This document shows positions 42,026 to 55,500 of a stretch of 64,000 bases of DNA, one piece after another. Where the stretch lies: assembly GCF_947179515.1 (NCBI RefSeq), contig NC_067495.1, positions 91,549,423 through 91,613,422 of the forward strand. The letters are read 5' to 3'. Positions within the stretch are counted from its first letter, which is position 1. Each line of letters starts with the position of its first letter. The position numbers and the translations under genes are program-made. This DNA comes from Apodemus sylvaticus (taxonomy: Eukaryota > Chordata > Mammalia > Rodentia > Muridae). The notes under the pieces were generated by a model, which searched no databases, was not told where the DNA came from, and saw only the letters and a program-made list of their open reading frames with translations.

Positions 42026-42222
42026 GTTATGGACTGGAGAGACCGCTCAGTGGTTAAGAGCACTGACTGCTCTTCCAGAGGTCCTGAGTTCAATTCCCAG
42101 CAACCACATGGTGGCTCACAACCATCTGTAATAGGATCTGATGCCCTCTTCTGGGGTGTCTGAAGACAGCTACAGTGTACTCATATAAATAAAATAAGTT
42201 TAAAAATTCTTTTAAAAAAAGT
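42026..42222 (+). repeat. B2 SINE
   Basis: Young B2: 'ggactggagagaccgctcag', 'gactgctcttccagaggtcc', 'cacatggtggctcacaacca', A-rich tail. Confidence 0.95.
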
Positions 42223-42224
42223 AT

Positions 42225-42435
42225 TACACTGTGAATGTGTCTACCCAACATTTAAACATTACCCACCTACAATATACCTACAATAACATGTGGAGCTTTT
42301 GAGTGGTGATTAGATCAAGAAGGCCTGAGTAATACCCTTTATAACAGAGACCTAGAGGAATATTTTTGCTCCTTCTTCCATGTAAAGATGCTTGCAAGTC
42401 ATGATCTGTAAGTCAGGTTTTATGACAGGTCGGTC
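42225..42435 (+). repeat. MLT1-like (MaLR) LTR fragment
   Basis: The order 'gagtggtgattagatcaaga', 'taccctttataacagagacc', 'ccttcttccatgtaaagatg' resembles MLT1-type LTRs. The part before the B2 (about 41934-42025) may belong to the same LTR. Confidence 0.5.
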
Positions 42436-42999
42436 TGGGGTCCGACCACGTCTGTTGATGCCTTAATATTACATTTCTCATCCACCAGGAGTCAGGGCAA
42501 TAAATTAGTTTTACTTAGAAAACAATGATATTTTTGTTTTGGTAGCCTAAAGGAATCAAGGTAGAGTTTACTGTTGTGTTTTAATATGAGCCTGATTCTT
42601 CTAGCGCAATGGGGGTAGGAGGTTTAGCTTAGTGGCACAGTACTTGTGTTTGATTATAAGCACAGCCATTTGTTTAAAATAAACATTTTCTCTTAAAGCA
42701 CACACACACAAGCATGCCATAATCACATAGCTTTTAAAACCCCTTATGAAATCTAGAGTTGTTAAGGAAGTCTTCATAGGCATTACAAGAATCTAGATTT
42801 ACTAATCTTTTTTTATGGGAGTTACAATGGGAAGACTTTGAATAAAGGGAATATCTTTGCTCTAACTTTTCTCTTAGCTAAAGAATAACCACCAGCTACA
42901 GCCCTCAATGCCTACTCATAGAGCAAAAATAAGTAGCAAGAAATAATCAGTAGCAGGAAAGCAGCCTTTAACCCGAGAAAGGTAGGGCACAAGCATTTT

Positions 43000-43110
43000 C
43001 ATGTTTTTATTTTATTTTATTTTGAGACAGGGTCTTACATGTAGCCCAAGCTGGTCTTCAACATGACCTTCTGCTTGTGCCTTTTACATTGCTGAGGTTA
43101 CCAGCTGACC
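43000..43110 (-). repeat. B1-like SINE, antisense
   Basis: A (TTTTA)n tail followed by 'gagacagggtcttacatgta' and 'gcccaagctggtcttcaaca' is a diverged antisense B1. Confidence 0.6.
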
Positions 43111-43339
43111 AATTGATCATTTTCTATATTGTAAGAAATACTTAAAACAGGGTTTGAAAAGTTAACTTATGTAAAACAGCTGTGCATTTTTCTAGGCTAA
43201 TCCATCTACCAAGACTGCTGAAGGATCTCATGGTACAACAGAGTAAGAGATAAAGAAATACAGACATATAATCTCAAGCTGACAAAAACAAACACCATCC
43301 TTCTTTACATGTCTCCTTCTGTATAAATGGATCCGTACA

Positions 43340-43345
43340 TTTACT
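43340..43345 (-). terminator. Taf7l: Possible polyadenylation signal of Taf7l
   Basis: On the minus strand AGTAAA lies about 130 nt after the stop. No AATAAA is seen until the antisense SINE tail at about 43005. This is a weak call. Confidence 0.3.
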
Positions 43346-43471
43346 TTAGTGAAAAATATTCAACAAATAACAATTGGTCAAGATAAAGTAACTAGAGGGA
43401 CAGAAGTATGTGGTTCCACCCAGCTTCATCTGGAAGGGGAATCCACTTTGTGTGCCAGGCTGAGGCTTTCC

Positions 43472-43516
43472 TTATTCCTTCAGGAAACATTTCAGTTGTT
43501 CCTGAAGGTGATAAAT
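43472..43516 (-). CDS. Taf7l: Taf7l coding exon 13 (residues 474-487) and stop
   Basis: It encodes IYHLQEQLKCFLKE then TAA (43472-43474), the family C-terminus. Acceptor 'ctctccttacag' on the minus strand. Confidence 0.93.
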   Translation of the reverse strand: MYHLQEQLKCFLKE

Positions 43517-46500
43517 CTGTAAGGAGAGGCAGAGAAACATTATAAAAGCTGTGTGAGCATTTTTTTCTGGTATTCCAAACTTTATTTAAAAAAAAAATAT
43601 CCTTCACTACAATTTCAAAAGTATGACAAACTCCTTCTTTACCATTTCAAAGCATGTACAAACCCACTTGAAGAATTATTTAAAAGGTTAAAAAATAATA
43701 TCCATAAGCATTTGTGTGACTTTTGAGATGTAATGTAATACTCAGGTAGTTTGCTTCAAGGTTATTAAGGCTGCCTAAATCATCCACATTTATATCTTAA
43801 TTCCTCCACTTCAAACCATACTATCCATTTTTAAAATGGATAGTTCAACAAAGGAAAAACGGTTAGTGACTAGTATTCCTGTCTGGACTCCCAAATATTC
43901 AACTTGCGATGGTGCTGAATCCCAGTGGTCCCTGAGCTGGGTCCCCACATGGTCTACTATTATTGTTTAGCTCTTTCTTTTTGTAAGCATAAATCTAAAT
44001 ATTCTTTGAACAGACATATTATTGATATGTGGCCTCTGATATTAAAAATCTCTGGTTCATATGAAGTTAACTTTCAATGACAATGTCCCAAATCTGAAAA
44101 TAGGTTAAGAAGGTAAAGGATTCTAGTTAGACTGACCAGTCCCTAGATAGGCATAGGATTGCAGCGCCTCCCCAGAAGGTGTTATAGTTGTGACATGTAG
44201 CCAGTATTCAGAAAACTGTCTGAAAAAATAGTCAACCATAAACTGACACACAAATTAAAAAAAAAAAAAAACAACTCTCGGCATGACACAAGTCCTCATC
44301 ATTTCAGATCACAAACCGGAGGAGGAGAACAGGAAACAGGGTATCTACAATCTTAAAATGTATCACTTTATGTAGTATTTATATAGACCAACAAAGCAAC
44401 TGTTACTTGGCATTTTAGTGTCACAATGTTCCAAAGAACAGTCACACTATAGAGAACTCAAGCACAATACTATGACCATGTCTTTTAGTGTACCAGACTT
44501 ATAAAGGGAAGCTTAAAATTGAATATGCTCAAAAACCGAATACTTTTGCTGTTAAGAATCTGGGCTTCTATGAAAAATAGAGGTCATAGCTCATGGTAAA
44601 AAGAAAGGCATTATCATTGTAGTCAGTTTGTAAGAGTCAGATGATAAAACAAGCTGAATAGTCTTTTCTCAAAATGAACTCACACTAAGATTTATAATAA
44701 AACTTTTGTGATTATAATTACATCATTTACCCCTTCCCTTTCCTCCTTCCAGACCCTTCCCAGGTATATCATGTACACACATACATACACACACACACTA
44801 CTAAATATGTAAGTGCAGCCTGCTCTCATACACAAACACACACACGCGCGCGCGCGCGTGTGTGTGTGTGTGTGTATGTGTATGCTTTGAGGGCTGACCA
44901 GTTAGTATTATGGTAGTAAGATAATTAAATTGGTTGTCTGTAATTCTATTTCTAGGGTTTAGGCCTATGAGCCTTTGCCAAATATTTTTGGGGGAAGTTG
45001 TTTGGCTTTTTGTTTTAGGTGTGGGTAGGGGATGCACACAAGCCATGGCAAACATGTGGAAGAGAGGACAATGTGCTGGAGTCAGTTCTCTCCTTCCACT
45101 GTGTGATTTCTACAGGAGTCAAACGCAGGCTGTCAGATTCAGTTAGAAGTGTCTTTAAAAGCTAAGCCATCTTGCTTAAACCTTTTTACTAGAATACATT
45201 AATCTTATATCCAAATGGGTCTCACTACAGTATTTTCCCAATGTATGTGATATGTATGTGCCACCTTCTCATTGCCCTCATTGCTCACACCCCTCCATAT
45301 TCACTAGCTAATTTCCCAATTTCCAACCATCATCACTTCTGTTTTCACATCTTTTTGACCCAATGGGTTTCATTAGGGTAGTTTACAGCGCATGTGTGCC
45401 TCTCCCATCAAATATTATCTACATATAAATCCTCAGGGATGGGTGAGACCCTTCCCTGACAAGCTATTAACAGGCCCAATTTTGCTCAGGTGGTCAAAGC
45501 CAGTGTGACTTCAAAAAGGCAACAAGTGTGTCATTGCCTGGAAGTCAGTATCCTATCCCAGCCCCACCAACCCATCTTCCCTCTGACTATCACATCTTTT
45601 GTCCCTTCGTCCATGAGGACTCCAGAGTCTTGGGGAGAGTATTCTGTATGCTCCCATTATGATTGAACATTTAATACTAAGTTCTTCTTCGTCCAGTTAA
45701 TGAGGCTCTGCAATCAGCACTGCTGACCAAGGCTGCAATCATGTCTTACTGACTGCTAATGCCAAATTGCATTTGCTGTTCCTACCCAGTTACAAGACAT
45801 TTAACAATTCAGAGTCCTGACCAATCAGCATCCTACTACATTCTAATCCCTTAAAAATTAATCCAGCCGAGTCAGTCAATCACCTAGCAAAGCTAACACT
45901 CCTCATGAAGGCTAATTCACCTAGGGCTATGTTAAAAAAGGGAGGAATAATTATCCCCTTAATGAAATATGCTTGCATTACACTCCCACACACAATATAG
46001 TTGCTTACAGAGTTACTGCCATGCAATGTGATGAAACCTGCCTAATTTCTGGGCTAATTCAAAGTGTAACCTTTCCTTTTTCCTTCTATTTTTTCCTAAA
46101 TGGGCTAGAAGCCTACGTGTGCCTTCCCTGACACCCTGGGCTTTTGTACTGTTCTCTGAAGACATCTCTCAACCTTTTCTACAGTTTCTTGGTTTTGAGT
46201 TCTGTTTTGAACTTTCCTTGCTACTCTGCTTATATTTTTGTAGTGCTGGCAGAAAAAATTCTTAATGAGTTCCTTCCCAGAATTAAAAAAAAAAATTAAT
46301 AAAGCTGTGATGGCTCATTATACCAAACCTTTAATCTTTCTTTCTTTTCTTTTCTTTTCTTTTCTTTTCTTTGGGATTTGGTTTTTTGAGACAGAATTTC
46401 TCTGTGTAGCCCTGGCTGTCCTGGAACTCACTCTGTAGACCAGGCTGGCCTCAAACTCAGAAATCCACCTGCCTCTGCCTCCCAAGTGCTGGGATTCCAG

Positions 46501-49500
46501 GCGTGCGCCACCACTACCCAGCTAATGTCTAATTTCTAATTTCTTTCTTGATATATGTCCATTATCCATAGTGCTGAGGGCCGTGAAAGATCAAGTATGT
46601 CATGTACTTTCCTTGGGTTTACTGCCTCATACATTCCCTTTCTCCCTACCCTTTGATCCTCACCCCCAAATTGCATCTTATGCTTGTTCTCACCACCTCT
46701 GAGCTATTGTGCATACTACAGTGTCACAGGATGTCCTCTTTTCCCTTCCTCCTTCCTAAAACCCTACATATATTTTAGGGTCCCACTCAAATGCTATTTT
46801 TTCCCAAAAATCCTTCATAATTCTCACAGAGAATAACAAGCCCTCAGTCCCTTAAATCCCCAGTAGTACTTGGCTTCCTTCCTCCTCCTCCCCAATGATG
46901 GGAGATCAAGGTCATATGCAGGACAGTAGTGGAGGCACAAGGCATGCTGATGTGTATGGATGTGCATGTAAATGTCATTTGAAGCTCACTATTCTGTACA
47001 CTAAAACACTTTTAAAATTCTTTTTTAAAGATTAAAAGGGAAAAAAATACCTAAACTCTCATGACTTTCTCCAGCTGAAGCCAGAGACAATAAACATTTC
47101 AAATGCCCTGCAGAACTTAGCTTAAATTGGGCACCAAATAAATCTTTAGTAAGGCTTATGGCTACATTTCTGTGGTGGAAATGACAGTTCTCAATATTAA
47201 CTACTGAGCATGGATGAAAGCGATTGTTTAGTGGGTACCACAATAATTTTGGAATTGTAACTAGTTATCTGGTTTGCTGAGAAGGAAGACACAAAATATA
47301 AGAGTGCCTCTGGCCTTGCAGAAATAGGGACAATGAGTAGTAAGTGTACCAGAGGAGCCTCCGGCTGCAACCATCCTCAGAACATAAATTTCAGTCTCTT
47401 TAAAGTTGTTGCCTGCACTGTTCTATGATGGGGATGGTGTAGACTATCTATGTGGTGTTGTGAAGTTAGCTTATTTCTTTTTTCAAAAACAAGATTTATT
47501 TATTTTATGTATATGAGTATACTGTAGCTGTCCACACCCAAAAAGAAGGCATCAGATCCCATTACAGATGGTTGTGAGCCACCATGTGGTTGCTGGGAAT
47601 TGAACTCAGGACCTCTAGAAGAGCAGTCAGTGCTCATAATGGCTGAGTCATCTCTCCCGCCCGAAGTTAGCTTAATTCACATTTCTTCCTTCTCCTCCTA
47701 TTTTTAATTCTTCTGTGGCTTTGAATAACAGTTATTCAAGTTAGAAACCTGGCGTGTCTCCTTTAATACTTTGTTTTCCTCCATCGCCTTGTAACTGACC
47801 TAAGTCTCTCTCAGTCCTTTAAAATACAATTAAATGGTAACTGCAATATTATTTTTAATACTTGAGTAGAAACAAATCAAATGTCTACCAACAGGAAAAT
47901 AGTTAAGTAAAATGTGGCTTATAAGTTCTGAATCAACTTTTAGGTCTGGTGTGGCCTGGGGCCTGGGACCTTGTGAGATATTTCAAAAGCTCATTAAAAA
48001 TGTCTAGGGCTTAGGCCAGCTATATGACTCAGGAGTTAGAAGTGTTTGTTACATAAGTCTTAAATTTTGAGTTTAAGTTTAGGACCCATATTATGCAGAC
48101 AGCTCATTCCCACCAGTTGTCCTATGACCTCCAAATACATATGCGCGCGTGTGCACACACACACACACACACACAATAAATTTTTAAAATAAAAGCTTAA
48201 GTTAGATCTGATTCTTCTCCTTCATACTCTTCTCCTTCATACTCAACAAGGAGTTCCTCAAACACACATCAGACTAAAACCCACCTTTCCTATCCTACTT
48301 TGCATGTCACTCCACAGGCATTCAATAACTACAGAATGAACAGACTTTCAAAAAGATATTGATCTACCCTGCTTTCTCACTCAGAGTATACTGTTCTTGT
48401 GAGACACACAGCCTGAAGGTAGATTAGAGATAGGTGAGCTTTTCATAGAAAAATATTTATTTAAAAATATCCTTCTTACCTGCTCACACTTCTCTTTTTC
48501 CATTATGTTAAGCTTCCCCAAAACATTCTGGAAATGTCTCTGAAAAAAATTGTGTCAGTGATGAAAGATGTAGCTCATGGGAAGAAAACTACAGAACACA
48601 GTTTGTCACATATTTGATAAGAAAGCTATCAATTATAGGAAGCACATTCCTAGGAAAATTGGAGCATAAAACTACCACCTAACTCCATGCAATCCTAAAT
48701 TATGTTATGTACTCTCTAAAGCATGTTTTCTTGTCCTATAATAAATGGGTGAAATGTCTACATGTTACATCTTTCCTAGTGTTGTACACATCCTTTGGCT
48801 ATGACTTATTAAAGAAGCAGACTTGGAATCTAGTGTAGATTGCTCTCCCATTTCTCCTCATGAGAAGAGAACCTTACTAGTCCTAACACAATGCCACATA
48901 TCTGTAAACCATACATATACTACAGTAGTACCAAATATTTGAATCTTTCAAAATGTATCCATAGATATTACCTGTGGCTATTCTAAAGGACTACAGCTAA
49001 GATGGGGTTATCTCTATGTCAGGCTGCTTTCCTTTGACAACTGCTGCTCTGCACCAAAACGAAAGCTAACAAAGGATTCTCTTACTGCTTTACAATCACC
49101 TTACCACCAAGATGGGATCAAATGTGACATACCAATTGATTTTCCTTTCAGTGAAACTCTGAAAAATGTATCCATAAAAATAAAATAACTGACTCCTGTT
49201 TCGGCCCATGTGATAAAAATTTTAAGTAATTTGGTTCTTTTTGCTGAAACAAGAATATTTTGGTATAAACAACAGGTTTAGTCTATATATTGCCAATTAC
49301 TGTGGTTCTTCCTAAAGTTTTAATTCTATTTTCCCTTACTTTTGGGGGGATACAAGGTCTTACTGTGTATCCCTGGCTAATATGAAAATTATATATAGAC
49401 CAGGTTTGTCTCAAATTCAGAAATCCACCTGCCTCTGCTTCCCTAATACTGGGGATAAAAGAAATGCACCACAGCACCCAACTAGTTTGCACTTGTTATG

Positions 49501-52500
49501 AAGTGGGAATGGTGACAGTATCTATATTTCAGAAACCATAACCCGTAAGTCTTGTCTGCACTGTCTGTATAGTAACTGTTCAACATTGGCCATTATTATC
49601 TCAGGGTACCTGGTTCCATTTCTCCCTAAAATTGCTTCAATTTTAAAAATTACTCAGATAAAATAAAACTGGGATGTTTTATAGACATTAATAAATGTTT
49701 CTAAGAAGTTGTTTAGGTTCATGAATAAACTACATAGTGACAGCATGAGTAAAAACCCAGATGAGGCTGTGAAAGGAAGACATTGGGAGTCTGAGAGCTG
49801 AAAAGATCTTACCTTGAGGGTCATGTTTTCCACATTCCTAAGGAGATCCTTCTGTCGCTGGGCTTTTTTATAAATCTGCTGGAGCCTTTTTTCCTTGATA
49901 TAAATCAGTTTCTGAATTGCCATGACTGAAAGAGGTAGAGAGAGGGTTTTTGTATATAAATATAACTTTAAATAATGCATCAAGTCCAAGTCCTAGGACC
50001 TTAAAACTAAGCATCGCACATAATGCATGTCCCAAGGGAGCATATATATAATCCTGCTGCCCACCCTATCCAGTTCCTTTTTCTTTCCCTCTGACTTACT
50101 TATTGAAGTGTAATCTTGGTCTGATTCATGGAAGCTAGATTGAATAAATTTGGCTTGCAGCTCCTTCTCTAATTCCTCTTCCGAATTGTCTGTCTCCTCC
50201 TCTTTTTCTTCATTTCCATCATCTTCATCATCATCCTCTTGATCGTCGTCGTCATCATCATCATCATCATCGTCGTCGTCGTCATCATCATCATCATCAT
50301 CTTTATTACTCTTCTCTTCCATATCATTACTGTTGCTGCCAGAATCACCCATCATCTCCCGAAGCACATCATAGTCTATTGATTTTAAACAAGGGAAAAT
50401 TGAACTGATCTGACACTCTGCAAATGATCATAACCTTATCATCAAATTCACTGGGTAACCAATGAATTTTATAAATTATGTTCCTATGGAAAAATCATTC
50501 CCTATGTAAGATATGGACAAGGAATATGAGACACTAACAGTCATCCATGTATTCAATTATCAAAATACCTAGAGAATCTTAGGGCTCATAGGAAATTGAA
50601 TACCAGGGTATATAGGAGATTAGAATTCCAACTTAAAACCCTCAAAACACAGGCGGACCAGTAAGGATGAAGGACAAAGGCATCTTTTGTGATTGGATCT
50701 TTCACACAGTTAACACCTACCCTATCTGAAGCTCCTCCTCTGTTTTAATAAATTACCTGATGAACTAGCACCACCCATATGTGGTTCTCCTGAAGTGGTT
50801 GGGATGCTCCCTTGACTTTCTATTTCCTTAGTATCATCATCAGCAACGACTTCCCAGCCTGAGAGGAGAGCAGTCAAGGAAAAAGCAGGCGGGAGGCAGA
50901 GAACACACAGTAGAAAGGGAAGTGCTCTTTAATATTTACTTTAGGCCAAATCTGGGTTATTGTAGCTGCATTCCTGGTGTGAAGAACTGCCTTATATTAA
51001 ATTACATGCATAAATAGACTTTGGTTGTCTGTATTTACCATTTCTAGCTAGAAAATCACATTTCAAAAATCTTAAGTTGTAAACATCAAAACTGGTGTTC
51101 AAACACTTGAAGCGAGGACTGCTCATGCTGCTTAGTGGAACAGGGCTTACCTGGCATGCATAGTAAGACTCTGAATTTGATCCCCAGCATTACAAACAAA
51201 GCAATACCACTAACCAGGGGTGCAATTTGTCAGCACATGTACACACAATGAAACAGACTATATGAAAAGTATTTGCTATGAAGGATATGGACACTGACGG
51301 CTTCAGCATCGGAGCAGAGCAGTCTCTTCACTTCTTTTTCCACACTTGGAGATTGAGTGTACTGAAGCAAAGTGGAGGAGAAAATACCAGTAATGTCATT
51401 TAGCACACTGCTTTATGTAAATATCCCTTCCCTATATATTATTGAATTAAAATGATTGGGCCTTGTTAGATGCTTGTCCAATTCAAGTCCTACTTAAATA
51501 GTGCTATTTAATGAGGAGGAATCTACTCAAAATCTCTTTTTTTACAGGAAGTTCATTTTTCACAATTAAATCACTTGAGATATTTAATAATATCTTTCTA
51601 TAACTCTGTGGGAAATATTTCAATTACTTATGTTTTATTTATTTACCTTGACTCATACTAGAAAAGAGCAATAATTCAATATTAATTACTTATAAAAGAT
51701 TTGGTTTAAAATCCAAACACCCAGACTTCCTTGTCCCATCTTTATTATTAAAATGTTCCTACAAAAACTATATCCTACTTATATGTTCTCCCTTAAATAC
51801 AATTTTAAGCAACTACACTACAGTAATTAATTCCGCATGACACAAACATAAAACAAGGCTTTTGATGACAAATCCCATTAGTTCAAACAATTGTTGGTCA
51901 GTTGAATCCTGAACTCCAAGGAATGGCTTTTGAAATTAAAATAAGGTTGACAAAGCAGTCTGTGATTCATGGTATCACTAGCAAAACTGTTTCTCTTTTC
52001 ATGTATTAGTTATTATTGAACATTAAATTATTACTTGATTAATAAAATCCAGCAAACATATATGTGTGTATCGTATTAAAGTAAACAATGAAGATTATGA
52101 CCAATGCTGTACCTCACTAAAGTTGATTTCCTCCATTTGTTTGACATCTGGGAGCTGTGTAGTAAAGCACAACAAAGAACAATGTTATATTTTGATTGTT
52201 CTATTTAAGTCAAGCTTAAAGCACTCTACAACTATACTTAACTACTTTATTTAGTAGACAATACATTTCATTCACTGACAGGTTATTAAACCAAAGTTAA
52301 CACATAAATTAGAAAAGTTGATCTACAAATTTAACACACTTTCTTTCAGAATTCTAGCAAGGTTTTTTGTCTACATATACAAGTTTATTCTAAAACTCAT
52401 ATGGAAAGATACAGATTCTAAAGTGTTTAAAACAATATTGAAACAAAATGAAGTGGTGGCAATCAACCTTCCAATTTCAAGACTTACCACATTGCAGTAT

Positions 52501-55500
52501 CCATGGAGAGAGGGATGCATGGATTAGTGAAAAGAATAAGTAACCCATAAGCATTATCATACATATATTCCCAAGGAATAGGAGGAAGAGGAGGGGGATA
52601 GGGTAGAGGAAAAGAACAGAAGGAAAATCTTGAATAAAAACTCATGCTTTCCTATATCTGAAATACAGATTTCAGGCATAAATTTAAAATGTAAAATCTT
52701 TGAAAAATGAATGAGAAAATCTTCAGTATCTCAGATAAACAAAGACTCCTTAGATTTAGCAAAAAAAAAAAAAAAAGGCAGGATACTTAAAAACATCAAT
52801 AAATTAAGTCTCATCAAAACTAAATGTCTTGTTGTATGAAAGATCTTGTAAAGAGGACTAAAAATTCAAGCTATCAACTGTGTGAAGGTATTAGTAAACT
52901 ATGCGCATACAGTGAAAATACAACAATAAAATAAAAAATATTACTTCACAATTATCAGAACAAATAAAATAAAATAATGGCAAAACCTAATGCAGGCAGA
53001 GGAGGTGGAGAATTTGGGCCACTCATATATTATTGGCAGGAATATAAAGTGATATTTCCTCTGAAAACAGCATGGCAGTTTCCCATAAAAGTAAAAATGT
53101 GTGTGGTTAGTGAGGTGGCTCAGCATTAAGATGCTTGCTATCACTGGGTGGTAGCCTGTAATACTAGCACCCTGGGAGGCAGATTTCTGAGTTTGAGGTC
53201 AGCCTGGTCTACAGAGTGAGTTCCATGACAGCCAGGGCTATAGAGAAAAACTCTGTCTCAAAAAAACCAAATCCAAAAAAAAAAAAAAAAAAGAAGAAGA
53301 AGAAGAAAAGAAGAAGAAAAAGAAAAGAAAAAGAAAAACAAGATGCTTGCTATCAATGATGACCTGAGTTTGATACTTAGAACAGATTCTCAAAAGTTGT
53401 TCTGTGACCCCCATTTGTCTCACGCATGCATGCATGTGTGTGCACACTAAATCAATGTAAATAAAAGCTAATGTTTGGCAAGAGACATGCATCAGTTGGT
53501 AAGGGACTTGGTTAACATCCACGAGACTCTGGGATTAATCCTTAATGACATGTAAAACAAGGTAGAGTGGTGCATGCCTGTAATCCCAGCACTTGAGAGG
53601 TGGTAGAGGAAGCTAAAGTCTCTGTGACCACACAGCAAGTTCAAAGTCAACCTGGACTAAATGAGAAAGGTCCTGCCTCAAAAAACATTTTTACAAACCC
53701 CCAAGTGAAGAGTTTTGTTTTGTTTTAAAAACAGTCCACTTGGGGATTGTAAAAACCCCCTCTATAGAGATGGGTCAGTGGTTAAGGGCACTTGTGGTTC
53801 TTACAAAGGACCCGGGTTCAATTCCCAACAACCATTTATGGTAGCTCACAACTACCCTTAACTCAAGTTCCAGGACATGCAGGACACATATGTGCAACCA
53901 GGCAAAATATCTGTATGCATTAAGTAAAATGAATGAAAATCTAAAATATATTTTAAAATACGATTTGTCTTAGAGAGATTAAGATTTATGTTTGAGACAG
54001 GGTTTATCTGTGTAACAGTCCTAGATGTCCTGCAATTCTCTTTGTAGACCAGGCTGGCCTTGAACTTACAGAGATTTGCCTGCCCCTGTCTCCCTAGTGT
54101 TGGGAACCACCATGCCTGGCTTTAAATCTTTAAGACTTTAAACTGAAAGCATGAGCTGAAATGTCAAGTTCACAATTCTTCTAACCCTTAGCAATGAGCC
54201 TGTGACCTAACACACTGGATCTCTTTTCATTCACTGCTCCTGTCCCAACTGCTAGGTCATAATGTTGTGGATTTTGCATATTTTTAAATTTTTAAAAAAT
54301 TTTTGAGACAGGGTCTTATTCTATAGCCTACGATTGCCTTAAACTCACAATCCTCCTTTGGCCTCTCAAGTGCTGAGATTATAAGTAGGTATTACCACAT
54401 CTGGTAAGAGCTGTTTATTGAACATATAAATGAATCAATGAATCCCCAAACGATTTGCTCCCTTTCTTTTCCTCTCAGAGTCTTCCTCTAATCCACCCTG
54501 CAGAAATGTAAATGGCATGAGACTAACCTTTTTTGTGGTTTTCCGGAACCTTTTCTTTCTGACATTCTTAAGTGGCGGAGTAACTAAAATAAAAACATGA
54601 TGAAACATACTCTATAACTGAACACTCTCTTTTATTTACATGAATTCCATAAAGAACTATGTCCTACTAATAGAATGACTTCTTTAAAAAAAATAAATAA
54701 GAGGTTAATGAACCAGGCAAGAGGTCCCTGGTTCCCAGGGACTTGCAATGCAAGAGATCAATGCAGTCAGCCAGAATGAGCAACGGACTAGTGACTTACT
54801 GCCGTGCTTCCAGTTATATTTTTTTTTCTCAGCCTTCCCTTCAATATGTCCAGTTACAGTAGGACCAGTAGAGATAACTGGTTCTTCAGGAGAAGAATGA
54901 GGCTCACCTTCAGGACTGCATACAAGCATCTACATTAAGCAAAGACAAGTAATTTGATTATTGCCCAAATACAGGTTAGTGATAAAACATGATCATACCA
55001 CCATAAATCTGGAGCACAGAAGTCTCCTAACCTTTCCCAAAGCCAAGTACTATACTATATACATTCAGATTCTCTTTAATACATCCCTTGCCCATCCTCT
55101 CCTCCTTCCCACTCCCTCTTCTCTCCCTCACTCCCTACAGCATATATAGATCCGACTTTTACCTAGAGTTTACCACTGCAGAAGGCATAGTATGAAATGC
55201 ATATATTTTAGCATTTTGATTAGAGGGGAAATCAGAAACACCAGCAGAGATGATGAGTAAGACACGATTTTTCTTCAGTTAACATACTGCTCTAGTAGAA
55301 AGTGCAGAAAAAGACCTTAGCCATTCCTATTTTTAAATTAATGAGAGTCATTATAAATGGCAAATAGGGAGCAGGAGTCTGTAAAAGTAAAGAAATGAAA
55401 AGTTAAGTAACAGATACCAAACAGAACATTTACCATATAGTAGGAATAGTGGCAGAGAATTTCCACAAAAGTTATGAGAACTAGAAGGTTAAGAAACCAG

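Larger units (their letters stand above)
40273..43335. other. Intergenic interval between Drp2 and Taf7l
   Basis: No exon is supported here. It holds an MLT1-like LTR segment interrupted by a B2, a diverged B1 and otherwise unassigned AT-rich sequence. At about 40.28-41.93 kb I see no recognisable repeat or gene. Confidence 0.6.
43517..48479 (-). other. Taf7l: Taf7l intron 12 (about 5 kb)
   Basis: The longest intron of the gene. It holds a Z-DNA-type CA/CG/TG tract, a B3, an L1-like segment, a B1, a B2, an L1M remnant and another B3, annotated separately. No extra exon is recognised. Confidence 0.7.

Noticed and set aside
51289..51298. GT-type donor within the end of Taf7l exon 8
   Set aside because: Using 'gtgtcc' after GTC A keeps frame but removes two conserved residues and is a poor U1 match. 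The U12 site fits far better.
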